64,000 nucleotides of DNA from Lolium rigidum (GCF_022539505.1 NC_061508.1:98683276-98747275), one strand, 5' to 3'. Positions 29,901 to 41,798 are shown, counted from the first letter of the stretch. The notes: a model not told the origin generated them from the letters alone. Numbers and translations: made by a program.

Positions 29901-32844
29901 TCTCTATCTCTACTACTTATAAAGGCACGAAGTGCCGTAGGAAAATTAAATCTGAACCGTCTATCTACATACATCGCACGGTTGAGAATCACTTGTTCTC
30001 CCCTCCTCAAACCCCGTGTCCTCCCATCCCGCCCGCATCGCACGGATCTGTCGTTCATGTTCCACCCCCTGGCTTTGAGGAAATACGGAGTAGAATACAT
30101 TCATCAGACCCAAAAGCATCGGTGATGACGGATCTCTCTCTTTCGCCTCTTCCAGTCCTCCTCCTCGCTGGCTGCCGCCGCCGGAGTTACAGCCTCCGCC
30201 TTGTATCACCGTCGACCACACTGCCCATACCCCATCCTCCCGGCGCCTCTCCATCACTACCCCGCCAATCCCCACGCCTCGCCGCGGGTTATCTCGCAGA
30301 TCTCCTCATCGGCTCGCCGCGCTCTATGGCCTGTCGCGCTTCTCACCGGCCTGCCACGCTCCTCACATCACATGTCCTCCTCGCTCCCCCACCAGAGCAC
30401 GTTATGCCTGCATGATCCGCTATAGCGGCCCCTCCTCGCGCGGAGGCCTGGACGCTGCTGCCAAACTCACCAAGCTCGCTCCGCTCGCCCCTGCAGACAT
30501 TGCGTCCCGAAGCTAACCTAGCCTGCAGGAGCAAGGTTACCGTGCCTCTCTTCTTTTCTTTTTTATATGTTTTGCTGTTAGTTTCTAGGCGTGGATGGAT
30601 GGTACCTCAAATTGAAAGTATGGGGATTCAGATGTATTGTTTGGCCAGTGCGTAATATTCAAATGAATGTGGAGATGTTAATAATTGCATGTCATTCTAC
30701 TTTGATCTACTTTCCTCACTATACGATGCTGGACAAATATTCATCCGGTTCTGTCTGCATGGTTATCATGTACTGTATTTTTCTCCACACTGGTTACTGT
30801 ATATTCAGACGTATCCTCTTCACATCCCTCAAGCTGAACTCAAGATATGGTAAAACGTTTTATGGTCAGCTTAAGAATGTTTCCGGTCAATATGAGCTTC
30901 CAATTTTCGTTTAAAAATAAAACGAACCAATTTGCTGACTTTTGATTCAGTTCTTCACAACAAAAACATTGTAACAAGGGTTAGTTAACTTGGTTCAGTG
31001 GCATAATTGCATCAGGCTGAGAGGCACTAGCTTATAATTACTATTCTCTTTCCAACTCAGATTATTGGGGAATTAGGATTCATCATGTGTACATCCTTTT
31101 GCTTGAATTTTCAATAGAGTAAATGGTTCATATTGTCAGTTGAGTATTTTGATATGTATAAAATAACTTACACGTAAGGTAGCTTAGCCAAGCTCATAGC
31201 ATATGGTATGGTAAGGAGCCTTTGGTTAAGTATTGAAGGAAATTTTTCATTGAAGTTTAAGTCTGTTATATTTTCGAGAATCATGTCAGCAACACAAGGT
31301 ACAATGAACAAAATGATTATTCTGCAATCTGGTAAACATGTATACTGTGTGCTTTTCTTATGTGCCAAACAAATACTCATTGTTGGTCAATCAGTAGCCA
31401 TCCACCTTTTCTGTTTGGGCCTTATGAATAGAACAATTAGCCACCAATCAGAAGGATATATTACAGTTAACAGTCCATTTTGTCCTCTTTCAGACTTACC
31501 ATGAACTATTTCTCAGTCACCACGCAGATTCAACTACGAAAATCCACTTCTGATATTTTTCGTAAAGTTATTTGATGAATAATTTGATGTGAAGAAGATA
31601 TTTCATAAAATTTTGCATTGTTCTGTTCTGATTTCAGATTGCCATGCTAATTTATTAGGAAATGTCAATTACAGAATTTGTAGCCACTTGTGTTATTGTA
31701 CTGATGAGCGGGTGATCATTGATATCTTATTATTCTTGTTCTTAATATTGTGACTCGGTTTAGAATTTGGGGCTTCTTTACATGTTCTCTTCAGCTCAAG
31801 CGATTGGGGATTGACATAATAATGAGTAATTGCAGTATTGCAATTGGCTGTGAACATCTAGAGCCGTTTTTCACTACCACTTTTGGTAGAGTCTTCTTGC
31901 TTCTTGAACACCCGAAGTTTAGAGCTCCTGATGGTCCCTATATTGTTCTTTCTTGATTTGTGTGGCAGCATACAAGGTTAGTAATTATTGTATAAAAGTC
32001 AGAGGTCTTTGATATGAACTTACCATACTATTGGACTGCTACTACTGTTTTTGAAATGCAACAGGTTAATTTTTTACACATTTCCTTCTATCAGATATGC
32101 AGCTCTTGCAAGATGAGAAGTCATTCAAGTTTTAAAAAAATAAGTAGTTATGCTGCCTAATGTGATTTTATTGTAATATTGTGAGAATTCTTATTTTATT
32201 TATAGTAGAGATGTATGTCTTTGACAACTTGTCATAGCTGAACAGTTGTAGCAGGATATTTTGTAATTGCTAGAGGAGATAGAATTGCATAAAATTCTGC
32301 AGTATAACAGGTTCTTTGTTTTATGCTCTTAACAGGGTTATGTCCTTATTTGTTTGAAGGACAGTTTGATGAGGTTTTTGTGCTAATGTGGAGAACAGAT
32401 TATAGGGTAGTTCTTGTTTGTCATACAGGCAAAAATTATTGAGCCGTGCACATGAAACTATAGAAGATTGCAAGAGACATTTTTTTGTTTTTTCATCTTA
32501 GTTTTATGTTATTCGCACTTACTATTAGGAAAAAAAATATTTCTCTATTTGAATCAGATTGTACAGTGATTGATTTGACTTAAAAAATTATCTGTTAGAG
32601 CACGTGCATGATTCCTTTAGAATCTGAATTTATTTTGATTATTGGAGTTACCTGATGCATTAAACAAAGCTACATTTTATTTACAAAATATTGGCATCTT
32701 TAGGAGGCCCAAAATTACAATTTTTGAAGTTAAAATATGATAAGAGACGAGAACAAAAGCTGTGAAAAACAACTCATCGAAAAAATAGGATTCAAAAAAT
32801 GCTGTCTCACAGAGACTCGTGCGTTGCACGTGCATGCTAACTAG
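29901..32844 (+). mobile_element. Helitron, non-autonomous, 2,944 bp
   Basis: The 5' end starts TCTCTATCTCTACTACTTAT directly after an A. The 3' end has a hairpin CGTGC-GTT-GCACG (32818-32830), then TGCATGCTAA and the terminal CTAG (32841-32844), followed by T. Insertion between A and T with TC and CTRR ends is the Helitron hallmark. There is no Rep/helicase. The first 600 bases are GC-rich and resemble a captured leader/first exon. The rest is T-rich and intron-like. Confidence 0.88.
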
Positions 32845-33255
32845 TATTCCACTAACGCTAAATCTACCAAATCTAATTATTACCTGGGCTCGTTATTGTC
32901 TTACGCGGTGCTTCCTCATCCCGAGCGTCAGATCTAGATCATGCGGTGCGATGGGCTTCCACTGGGGACCAGCGCACGTGCCGACCGACTAGGCGCTCCT
33001 CTCATCCACCCGTCCCCATCCTCTCCCGCACATAGAAAAAAAAATCCCCAGCCGCACCATCTCCCCCATGAACTGAGACCCGAGCGGCGGAAAGGAGATC
33101 GATTCGATCCCCATCGAGTGGATCTTGAGGTCGGCGGAGGGAGAGCGAGATGCGTTCGTGGTGCGGACCGCACGGCGCCCATGTTCCAAGGCGAAGGTTG
33201 GCGCCCATGGCGTTGGTGCGGTTGTGGGGGGAGAGGAACGAGCAGCGCGGAGGCA
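32845..33255. other. host segment left of the foldback element
   Basis: GC-rich sequence from about 32930 has ORFs in several frames but no recognised domain. It continues at 34733 once the foldback insertion is removed. The last nine bases (33247-33255) are the target duplication. Confidence 0.5.
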
Positions 33256-34732
33256 GAGGTTTTATCACTTAGCACCACTAGTTGAGGAAATTTTATCGCA
33301 AAACCACAACTCTAGAAACTTTTTTCACAGAACACCAACATTTCGAGTAATTGTATCACAAAACACATAAATCTCTATTGGTTCGGCTTGACAAGTAATT
33401 AGTTGATAGTAGTTATCTAGAGTGGCACCCAATTATCTGTACTCTCTCTCCTGAGCATGTTTGTGTGACAATATGACAATATTTGCTACATACCTGCTGT
33501 TGTCCGAGCCCCCTCCTCCTCTTCCCCTCACCCCGCCGCTGCCAGAGAGAGTCGCCGGGAAAGCTTGTGCGGTTCCCAAGAACGGCGACGGCGGGGATCT
33601 CTCCAGTGCTACGCGTTTGGCCGATGGGTGGCACACCCATGTCCGATATCTGCAGCTGCAGTCCCTAATCTGGCTCCGGCGACGGTGCTGGTCCGACGGA
33701 CCCCGGTAGTGGAGGCACCCATGGGCTTCAGCGGAAGGGATCAGGCCAGGTGTGTCGCGGCAGGACGTCCATGCCCAGGGTGGGTATGGTGAGAAGGTGC
33801 GGTGGGAGTTTCGGGTGGCTATGGCAAGGGCCTGGCCACTCGACGCTGGCGTCGGGAGCTGTCTCCGGCCGTGCACGGGAGGTATCCCCTCTCCTTCCCC
33901 TCCATCTCCAGATCTAGCGCAATTCCCCACTTGAGTTGGTCGGTGCCGACCGATCTGGTCGGCCAGCTTCTCGATGGGTCATGTAGTGGTGCCGTGGTTG
34001 GTGGTCCTTCGGTCGGTTGGATTGGCGGTGGCCAGCCGGAGGTGCGCGTCGAGGTGTGTTTGTTGCTTGTCTTGGTCGGTGCTCTGGTGGTGAGAGACTT
34101 GGAGAGGTGGGATCTAGTGCACGAGCAGTCTAGGGTGACTCGCTGTCAACAAGACCGGAGCAGGGGCTCCCATGGTTCCCCCACCTCCTCTATGTTCTGT
34201 CGGTAGAAGCACCCTGGGCGTGGACGTCCTGCCGCGACACACCTGGCCCGACCCCTTCCGCTGAAGCCCATGGGTGCCTCCACTACTGGGGTCTGTCGGA
34301 CCAGCACCGTCGCCGGAGCCAGATCGGGGACTGCAGCTCCAGATTCGGACATGGGTGTGCCACCCGTCAGCCAAACGAGCAGCACTATAGAGATCCCGCC
34401 GCCTCCGTCCTTGGGAACCATGCAGGCTTTCCCGACGGCTCTCTCTAGCAGCGGCGAGGTCAGGGGAAGAGGAGGAGGGGGCTCGGACAACAGCAGGTGT
34501 GTAGCAAATATTATTGTGTAACAAATATTGCATATTGTCACACAAATATGCTCCGGAGAGAGTACAAATAATTAGGTGCCACTCTAGATAACTACTGTTA
34601 ACTAATTACAGTAGATATTTATGTGTTTTGTGATACAATTACCCCAAATGTTGGTGTTGTGTGAAAAAAATTCTAGAGTTGTGATTTTGCGATAAAATTT
34701 CCTCAACTAGTGGTGCTAAGTGATAAAACCTC
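33256..34732. mobile_element. Mutator-like foldback element with long inverted arms
   Basis: Arms of about 525 bases (33256-33783 and 34210-34732) are inverted copies starting GAGGTTTTATCACTTAGCAC. They enclose a loop of about 426 bases. Perfect 9-base direct repeats GCGGAGGCA flank the element (33247-33255, 34733-34741), the length typical of Mutator-like elements. The outer 250 bases of each arm are AT-rich and the inner part is GC-rich and gene-like. No transposase is present. Confidence 0.92.
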
Positions 34733-35270
34733 GCGGAGGCAAAGTGCGGCGGCCATGGAGGATGTGGTGATACGCGCCCGTGCTCACAAGACGATAGGCA
34801 GCGGCAATGGAGGATGCGGTGGTCCGAGCCCGTGCTCACAAGGCGAGAGGCTGCGGCCATGGCGGCGGTGGTGCAAACCCGTGCTCATAAGCCGATAGGC
34901 GGTGGCCATGGAGGCGGTGGGGTAGCGGTTGCGGTGGTGGCGTAGGGTGGCACAGATCCCGGCTTCATCCTCGTCGACCTCTCCGTCGCCGCATCTTCTG
35001 TCGCCGACCTCCATTCATGCTTGCCGTCGGTGTCCCCGTCACGTTCCACGCAGCGTTCGACGTCTGGACGACCTTTGGCCCAACCCCGGCAACAAGAAGG
35101 GCGACGGGAAATTCTGGAAGATGCTGGTCCTGCTAGCGCTGGGAAGGCTTCTCGTCCAGCGGCAAAGACAAGGACGAAGCTCTGATCTGAAGGTGGGGAA
35201 TTTTTGTTACTCCAGCGGAGTACTTGCATATTTTTTTTTACATCTCCAGGTAGCCTGAACCAGCAATTCT
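34733..35270. other. host segment right of the foldback element, with minisatellite
   Basis: At about 34750-34920 units of roughly 50 bases repeat three times. Each contains GGCCATGG, CCCGTGCTCA and AAG..GATAGGCGG. GC-rich sequence follows to about 35200, with no recognised protein. Confidence 0.6.
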
Positions 35271-35752
35271 CCCTACCCATGTACTGAAAAACTGTAGCTT
35301 CATCACAAAAATGATGTAATTTCTGCTTAATCTACTTCTGTTAAGTACATCCTACTCATCTACAAATTTAGTATGGCCAGTCACAACTCTCGTTTTTTCA
35401 TTGTACATCGCAACCCTCTTTTTTGTCTTCAGTATACCTTTGCTAGATGTAATTTTTTCTTGGCTATAAATTAGTTTTACATGTAGAAATTAGTAGGATG
35501 TAAAAATTCAAAATTTTAATACTGTGAGAATGTATATTTTGTACTAATATTACATTTTTCTTACGTGGAAGTATGTCAGTCCATAGACAAAATATGTACT
35601 TATTCAACCTCAAATATACATAGGATGTACCTTTTGTAATAAAATTGCAACTTTTTACATCCCAGCACGTTAGTCTGTAGTTTGTATTTCCATTTCCATC
35701 CTATATATACATAGGATGTAACTTTTGTGTTGATTTAACATTTTCTTACATG
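35271..35752. repeat. AT-rich diverged repeats, about 90-95 bp
   Basis: Blocks starting near 35569 and 35665 share the order AGTMTGT, then TATACATAGGATGTA, CTTTTGT and TTACATSCC. A weaker copy precedes them. No gene is seen. Confidence 0.45.
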
Positions 35753-36826
35753 CCGGAGGAAGAAAAAAAGCGATCCCCTTTGGGCCAGGTTTTGAGTCTG
35801 GTTCTGGCGCCTCGACGGGAAGCAAAGCCGCACAATAAACTAAGAGGGAGGGGAAGAAAGCCGCAGAAGCGTCATAGCATTTACTTTCTATTCTTGTTAC
35901 CTGTCGCTATCACCTGTTGGTACCACTTTTTATTTTCGGAAACTTTTTGTTCGGACAGGAAGGACACCGCGGTAGATAAACTAGTGCCTGGGCACCGTGT
36001 AGCAGCGCCCTTCCACTAAACCTGGTGCGTAGCAAGATCGCTAGCATAAATGCTAGAGCATCCTCGCCAGATCAGGTTCTGCACGCCTAGTTTGAAAAAC
36101 GTTGTTAACCTCCAGTTCCACCATATGCTAGCACGCTATACACGGACTTCTGTACTCAATTTTTTGCAGGTACGTATCTGGAAGGAAATAACGTTAGACA
36201 TGGATCCCTGTGTGATTTTTGACGCTGCAGCTATCAGGAGTAGCTAAGCTCGGGAGCTAAAAAACCAACTCCCTAATAAATGCAATATTAGTTTGTCTCA
36301 TTTTTTTTCTAAAATGTAGACTAAATTAGAATGGAGGAATTATTTTCAGAGTTAGGGCCCGGAGTTTGCCAGCTCGGCCATGCTCTGTTGTATTGTTGTA
36401 GCAGTAAAGTAATCACAACCGAAGTAGTATTAGAGATAGATTTCATCCTGGATTAGTGGACGAGTTGCCCTTTCTAAACCTTGTTTTAACTAGGAATTTA
36501 CATGACAAACCTCATTGTGTAGAGGAAGTTCCAAAGCTCATGATCTATGATATGAATACTATAGTCATGTCTTGGTCTTGCAATGTTTGTGTTGTACTAT
36601 TCTGTTGGGTGTAGTATACGTGGAATGACGCCCCATGAGTGTTCTAACAATGTTTCCAAACTACAATATGCAGTTATGTGTTGAGTCACCGCACTTTTTC
36701 TTAGAAACAATAGTGAAAACAAATCCATAAATCTTATTTTGGTTATATAATTATTAGGTAATATTAGGAATCTCATAAATGTCAACTGAAACATAATAAT
36801 CATCCACCATAGTGGCCAATTGCTTA
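35753..36826. other. intergenic, nothing recognised
   Basis: Small ORFs (35750-36019, 36050-36247 plus) have no signal, domain or splice context that I can support. Confidence 0.4.
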
Positions 36827-37134
36827 GGCTGGTCATAGTGCATAGTATCATACAGTATTATGCATTGGCTACTTGTGTATGATACTATCATTATAGTGGG
36901 TGGTATTATAAAGTAGTATCATAATCTTCTAAATTTATTGTTTTGTAGAATCCCAATACGAAATATGTGTACAAGATCTATTTAGCATTAGCTTTTCTCG
37001 TAACGTGCGCTATGATACAGTATCCACCTATATTACTCTAATCTTATCTCTCCTCATTAATTAGATGCCACATCAGCATTTTTGTGGACCTAAGATGCAT
37101 GATACTACCTAAGATACTAGCACTATGGCCAGCC
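36827..37134. mobile_element. Tourist-type MITE upstream of the defensin-like gene
   Basis: The ends GGCTGGTCATAGTGC and GCACTATGGCCAGCC are near-perfect inverted repeats flanked by TTA (36824-36826, 37135-37137). It is 308 bases long. It ends 120 bases upstream of the TATA box of the next gene, so it forms part of that promoter region. Confidence 0.88.
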
Positions 37135-37254
37135 TTATATTTACCCACTAAACAAATTAATTATTGACATAAAGGAAAATATTATCATTAAATGTTTGCC
37201 AACGTAAGAAAATACATGTATCAAATTCTTATCCATCACATACATGCCTAACAT

Positions 37255-37262
37255 TATAAATA
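37255..37262 (+). promoter_or_regulatory. TATA box of the defensin-like gene
   Basis: TATAAATA lies 121-128 bases before the ATG at 37383. The implied transcription start near 37290 gives a leader of about 90 bases. Confidence 0.6.
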
Positions 37263-37382
37263 GACATGCCTACTGACTAACGCATCTCATGCCTTCTACT
37301 CCTCAACTTATCAATCCAACTCTTGCTAACAAAAGCAAACTCTTGCCTGCTATATCGGAAGTTTTCAATCCAAGCATTCGTC

Positions 37383-37735
37383 ATGGCATGCAAGAGGTCC
37401 ATAATAATTGTGTTTGTGGTCATTTTAGTAGCCATGTCATGTTACGGTGAGTAAACAAGATAGCTCGGTAACTGTACCAAAACCATTCTATCATCTAATG
37501 GATTTTTTTGGTTAATCTAGGTATTGAAGCCGACACCGCCAAGTGTAAGATTTACTGGGCAAACCTTCCTGGTCCTTGTGAAGATGAAAAATGTACGAAC
37601 TTTTGCATACAAAAAAAGTATCAAGACGGTACATGTGGTTTTAGTGGTCCTCAACCAGACATTACTTGCTTCTGCTACAACTGTGTGGATAAGACGTCGG
37701 TACAACCACAACTTGGGGAGCCATATAGAGCTTGA
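37383..37735 (+). CDS. secreted cysteine-rich, defensin-like peptide (two exons)
   Basis: Exon 1 is 37383-37446 and exon 2 is 37521-37735. The 74-base intron runs from GTGAGT to CTAG, and the phase-1 join is in frame. The product has 92 residues. Residues 1-22 (MACKRSIIIVFVVILVAMSC) form a signal peptide with a basic start and hydrophobic core. The mature part of about 65 residues has eight cysteines spaced C-10-C-4-C-3-C-9-C-10-C-1-C-2-C. The CxxxC and CxC pairs fit the cysteine-stabilised alpha-beta fold of plant defensin-like peptides. The intron inside the end of the signal-peptide region is the usual gene structure of that family. A TATA box lies upstream and AATAAA-like motifs lie at 37807-37835. 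A role in defence or cell signalling is typical of the family, but the target is unknown. The sequence shows no damage. Confidence 0.82.
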
Positions 37736-38259
37736 ATATGCAAATATGATGGATACTCCACCTGTGAAAGAATGGTGCTCCTAGTTGGTCGCATTTATTT
37801 GTTTCAAAATAAATTGGTTATGATTAATAAGGAGATTCATCAGAGCTAGTATATATGATTGCATAATTTTTTTTGTCTATGCAACTTAAAAGTCAAGTTC
37901 ACGAATGATCGCAAAATGCCATCCTTGTCTAGTCCTATCTCATTTTGGCCCTCCTTAACCTAATTTATTTGATTGTCCCTCCGCCACAACTTCAACAAAT
38001 TCTTCCATTGGCCTTTTCCCGGCACTTGTGGCTATAGACATAGGAAAATTTGCAGCAAGTTGGAATGTGGATTTTGTGCTTTCTACAGGTCAGATTATTC
38101 TAACACAAACCAACACTATAGACTTGGGTCAAAACCGTCTTTGGTAGCTCTATCACCACGAATTTGTCGCTGATGTGAAGGGCTCGTCAGCAACTGAGTA
38201 TTTTCCCATTTCCAACGTGACCCCCCATTAGCAACGAAGAACTACCAAGCTCCATTAAA
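37736..38259 (+). other. 3' flank of the defensin-like gene and spacer
   Basis: It contains CAAAATAAATTGG and ATTAATAAGG (37805-37832), candidate polyadenylation signals for the upstream gene. Nothing else is recognised to 38259. Confidence 0.45.
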
Positions 38260-39025
38260 TTACTCATAGTGGGAGTAATGTACTCCCTCCATCTCAAAGA
38301 ATAGGGCGTAATATTTTTTTCAAAATTTTCTCGAAGCTTAAGACAGGGGTTATGTTTTGCACCGTTTCTCCCTGAATTGCCCTCACAACCATTTTAATCG
38401 ATCCTTAAAATCGGAAAAGGAAGCGGTAATCGTGGGACTGCCATTGGATATACATGCGCATGGAGGGAAAGGATTATAAAATCGGAAGATTAGCAATTAA
38501 TGGGGCGCTTCAATTGGACCATGCAAGGAGCGCATGGATCTTGATTTCATCAGCAAGTTTCAGACGCACTCTTTTCCTTACCAGGGTACCGAAGGGGACT
38601 GGAAGGTTTTTAATGAGGCATCTTGCTAGCTTAATATATATTTGTGTTTCAAAAAAAATCAAGAGAAAAGAAATTAGGGAGAAGCCGTTTTATTAGGGGT
38701 AGGTTTGGAAACTTTTGTCGCTGCTATTTCTCCTTAATCATTGTGTAGAATAATTTACGCCCTATTCCTTGGAGTAGGTACTAACATCACATATTCTAAG
38801 CTATTTTGGTGACATGGCATCACAAAAAATGAAAAAAGAGACTAAGGTGATAACTAGCTATTTTCTCATAACATCACACTTCCCAAGATAAGATAAGTCT
38901 ACAACCTAATAAATATGACCTTGCATGATACCATAAATATGTTAGTATTACCCACTATAGATGTAGTAATATATAATAGTAACATGCACATGTTACTACT
39001 CTATGTTACTCCCACTATGACTAGT
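38260..39025. mobile_element. MITE interrupted by a Stowaway element
   Basis: The outer ends ACTCATAGTGGGAGTAA (about 38265) and TTACTCCCACTATGACT (about 39003) are inverted repeats of a common grass MITE type. The inner element at 38283-38778 splits it. The outer boundaries are approximate. Confidence 0.65.
38283..38778. mobile_element. Stowaway/mariner-type element, nested
   Basis: The left end is TA + CTCCCTCCATCTC with GAATAGGGCGTAA. The right end is TTTACGCCCTATTC with GGAGTAGG + TA. At 496 bases it is longer than most Stowaways, and no transposase is visible. Confidence 0.75.
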
Positions 39026-39420
39026 GTTACTGACATGTAGGGCACTAGGGCCTATCGATAACGGAGAAGTCGAGATCAACATGTGCCTTATGTATCAACA
39101 ATAGTTACCGATTTACGCTGATTGCAATGAGTAAAGAATAAAATTAGGTAGACACTCGTTCTCACACGGCGCTCCTATTGCGACACATTTGGCAACATTT
39201 AGATCGGGTCGTAGCGAGTTCTTTTTTTCTTTTACCTAGGTTGTAACATGTTGCTGGTGTGGTTCGGTATAACACGTGGATATCTCCAAGGGAAATTTGT
39301 GGTTGAGCCGGTTGTTGTGGTTTGTGGGTGCAATGTTTTTGTCTGCATGTTGTGGATGTAGAAATTGTATAACCTTAATATTTTTTTTGTATATTGATTT
39401 GACCCTCGTGGGAATATATA
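39026..39420. other. spacer, nothing recognised
   Basis: There is no ORF or terminal repeat that I can support. The segment ends with an A before the Helitron 5' end. Confidence 0.45.
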
Positions 39421-40654
39421 TCTCTACTACTTAAAAGAAGTAACATGTTCCATCGTCACGCGATACGTTGTTCCTTCGTCAAACCTTTGTCGGCTCCTCT
39501 ACAATCACCTCGCACCCGCAAGTGGGCCAAGCCCAACAAACCCAACGAATCTCAAGCATCCACTTTTTTTGCGAAACACAGTACAGACGTAGATGCTCAC
39601 ATATACGCACATACACTCATCCCTATGAACGCGCACACACACACCCTACCCCTATGAGCACCTCCGAGAGACCGCGTCCAAAAAACTTCATCCGAGGGGT
39701 CTTGAGATTGACGAAGTCACCACATGTGCCACGCTGTCGAAGGGAATGTCGCCTCCCAGTGAAGAATATTCCGCTTTTTAATGAGACACCATGGTGTCAA
39801 ACCTGAGGTTTGAACTCTGGTAGGCTGGGGGTGCCACTGCCCTCCTAACCACCCAACGACATGTTGATTCTCAACCTTAGGCATCCTCTTCCTTCGTCAC
39901 CCAGCATCAACCGCTCAACCATCGCTCAATTAACGCTGGTTACCTGGTTCCAAAATCATTTGGCCAGCCCCTATCCATAATGCCATCATCAACCAGAATT
40001 ATTTCCACCGAAAATTACTTCCACCATTGTCGTCCTATCAGCATATTTAGACGCCAAAACCAATTTATGTATTTGCCACCTGCCCATCACGCTCGAGCTG
40101 ACCTTAGACCCCCGCTTGATCCTTCCAGGTGACTTGTCCTGAAGCTATGGCGGTTCGATACATTTTTTGTCGCCCCAGCTCGAAGAGGGTGATGATATCT
40201 TCACCTCTCCCAGCTCCCGCAGTCTTGCATCCTCCAATTACGAGGGAATTTACGCGAAATCTGTCCTGCATCAAAAGTGTGGGAGATCATTAGCCGCTCA
40301 TGCATAATCAGCTTTTCATGTTTCTTCCTTATAGCACTGATGTTAGATTCTGCAACGTTGAGGAGTTGCAAATGTGCAACAGATCATGGGAGACAACTAT
40401 AAGAATTATTTCCGGACGACTCAAAGATAGTAGGGTTGGAAATGTTATCTACTAAGGTACCCTCGCTAACCGATCGGTGAGAATTATTTCTCATTCCTAC
40501 CCCTGACAATGTCTTCATTTCTATTGCTACTGCTATACGAGAGAGAAAAACTTGTCTTTCCATCTGATGTTCTTCGATAGTCAATCTACTGCCCAGATCT
40601 ATCTTGGCATGTGTTGCCATTGCTTCAATAACTATGCTAGCAGTACAATGTAGT
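39421..40654 (+). mobile_element. Helitron 5' end; 3' end not found
   Basis: TCTCTACTACTTAAAAGAAG follows an A and matches the 5' end of the complete Helitron at 29901 over its first dozen bases. No hairpin plus CTRR end was found before the next repeat at 40655, so the right boundary is only an upper limit. A SINE lies inside. Confidence 0.55.
39564..39858 (-). mobile_element. Au-like tRNA-derived SINE
   Basis: On the minus strand a tRNA-like head carries an A-box-like TGGTTAGGAGG and a B-box-like GAGTTCAAACC. The body includes CTCATAGGGGTAGGGTGTG and GGATGAGTGTATGTGC. It ends CTACGTCTGTACTGTGTTTC with a short A run (T run 39564-39570). This order matches the Au SINE of wheat relatives. Confidence 0.75.
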
Positions 40655-41258
40655 ACTTTTTTTCGATAAAGGAAATATATTAATATCAAGAAGATACCAA
40701 TTACACCCAGCCTCTGCAACAACGCACCACCCTAATGGCACTACGGATGCACACAGCCAAAAACAAGAAAAGAAAACTAAGAAACAAAAGTCCCGCTACA
40801 GTATCTCGGGCCTAACAACAGCAATACATCCACCGCCGAGACAACACCTGAATTACAGACTCTCCAAAAACGATGCCTCCAAGAAGGGAACAGTGCTCAA
40901 ACACCGTCGTCGCTCGATCAAAGATCTTAGGTTTTCACCCTGAAGATAGTCCCTGCTCTCAAAACAATGCCTCCACCAAGGATATTGCCAGGCACAACCA
41001 ATTAAGGCCAGACCTTGGGTTTTCACCCTGAAAGGTAGGACTCTGCACTTCACCTATGTTGTCGCCCCCACTTTCATACCGCTGTTGTGAAGCCCGGAAC
41101 ACCAAGCAAGTCCCTCAACAACGCAGAGACTTGAACCTCGCTTAGCTAGTCCTCCCCTCCGGCCTTCATGAAATTCTCTTCTTCCGACTTTCATCATGGA
41201 TCCATAGTCACTTGATGTCAACAAAGAAAAAGAGCTTCGCGCCGCTCCCTCCAGAACC
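40655..41258 (-). repeat. dispersed repeat family, copy 2 (truncated)
   Basis: The segment is the counterpart of 21030-21620. It has the same GATAAAGGAAATATATTAAT end, then ACCAATTACACCCAGCCTC and GGTTTTCACCCTGAA. It is cut at 41263 by insertion of an LTR retrotransposon. Confidence 0.7.
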
Positions 41259-41263
41259 AATCT

Positions 41264-41778
41264 GTTGTGGGTATACTTCATGGGTGTACCATCGACAGTG
41301 CCCGGGTGGCCCACAGACGGTGATGAGGCATGTGGCCCATCGGGCGGCCCAGTTGCTGTGGATCATGAAGGAAGAAGTCCGGCCCAGGATCAGTAACCCG
41401 GATCCGTGGAGGCCCATGAGGAACCCGGATCCAGTACGACGTATATGGAAGGTGGATCCGTGGCGTACACGGCAAGACATTGTACCGTAGTTAGGCTATC
41501 TGTAATCCGGCTAGGACTCTCCATGTAAACCCTAGATCCGTGCGCCTTTATAAGCCGGATCCTGGGAGCCCTAGAGGCACAACCACAACTCATTGTAACA
41601 ACGCGAAAGCGCCCGGATAATTCCGGACAAGCGGCAGTAGGCCTGTCATCGTGCGGGTGTTCCGAAGGCTGGGTAACTCGCGTACCACCGTCCCGTGTGC
41701 ACTCCGCCCTATGGCCCCTACTTCTTCTCCCCCTCGTGAGGATCCCTCCTCCGAGGTACCGTCGATTAGGCAACGACA
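41264..41778 (+). repeat. 5' LTR of the Tat element (515 bp)
   Basis: It starts TGTTGTGGG and ends CGACA, followed by a primer-binding site after two bases. A TATAA lies at 41549-41553 (TTTATAAG), consistent with the LTR promoter. CCGGATCC motifs recur. There is no partner LTR in the window. Confidence 0.85.
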
Positions 41779-41780
41779 GT

Positions 41781-41798
41781 TGGCGCCCACCGTGGGGC
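41781..41798 (+). other. primer-binding site of the Tat element
   Basis: TGGCGCCCACCGTGGGGC starts two bases after the LTR and has the TGG expected to pair with a tRNA 3' CCA. I do not assign the tRNA. Confidence 0.75.

Noticed and set aside
31168..31956. Small ORFs in the Helitron interior as captured exons
   Set aside because: No frame continuity, splice-site pairs or known motifs could be supported.
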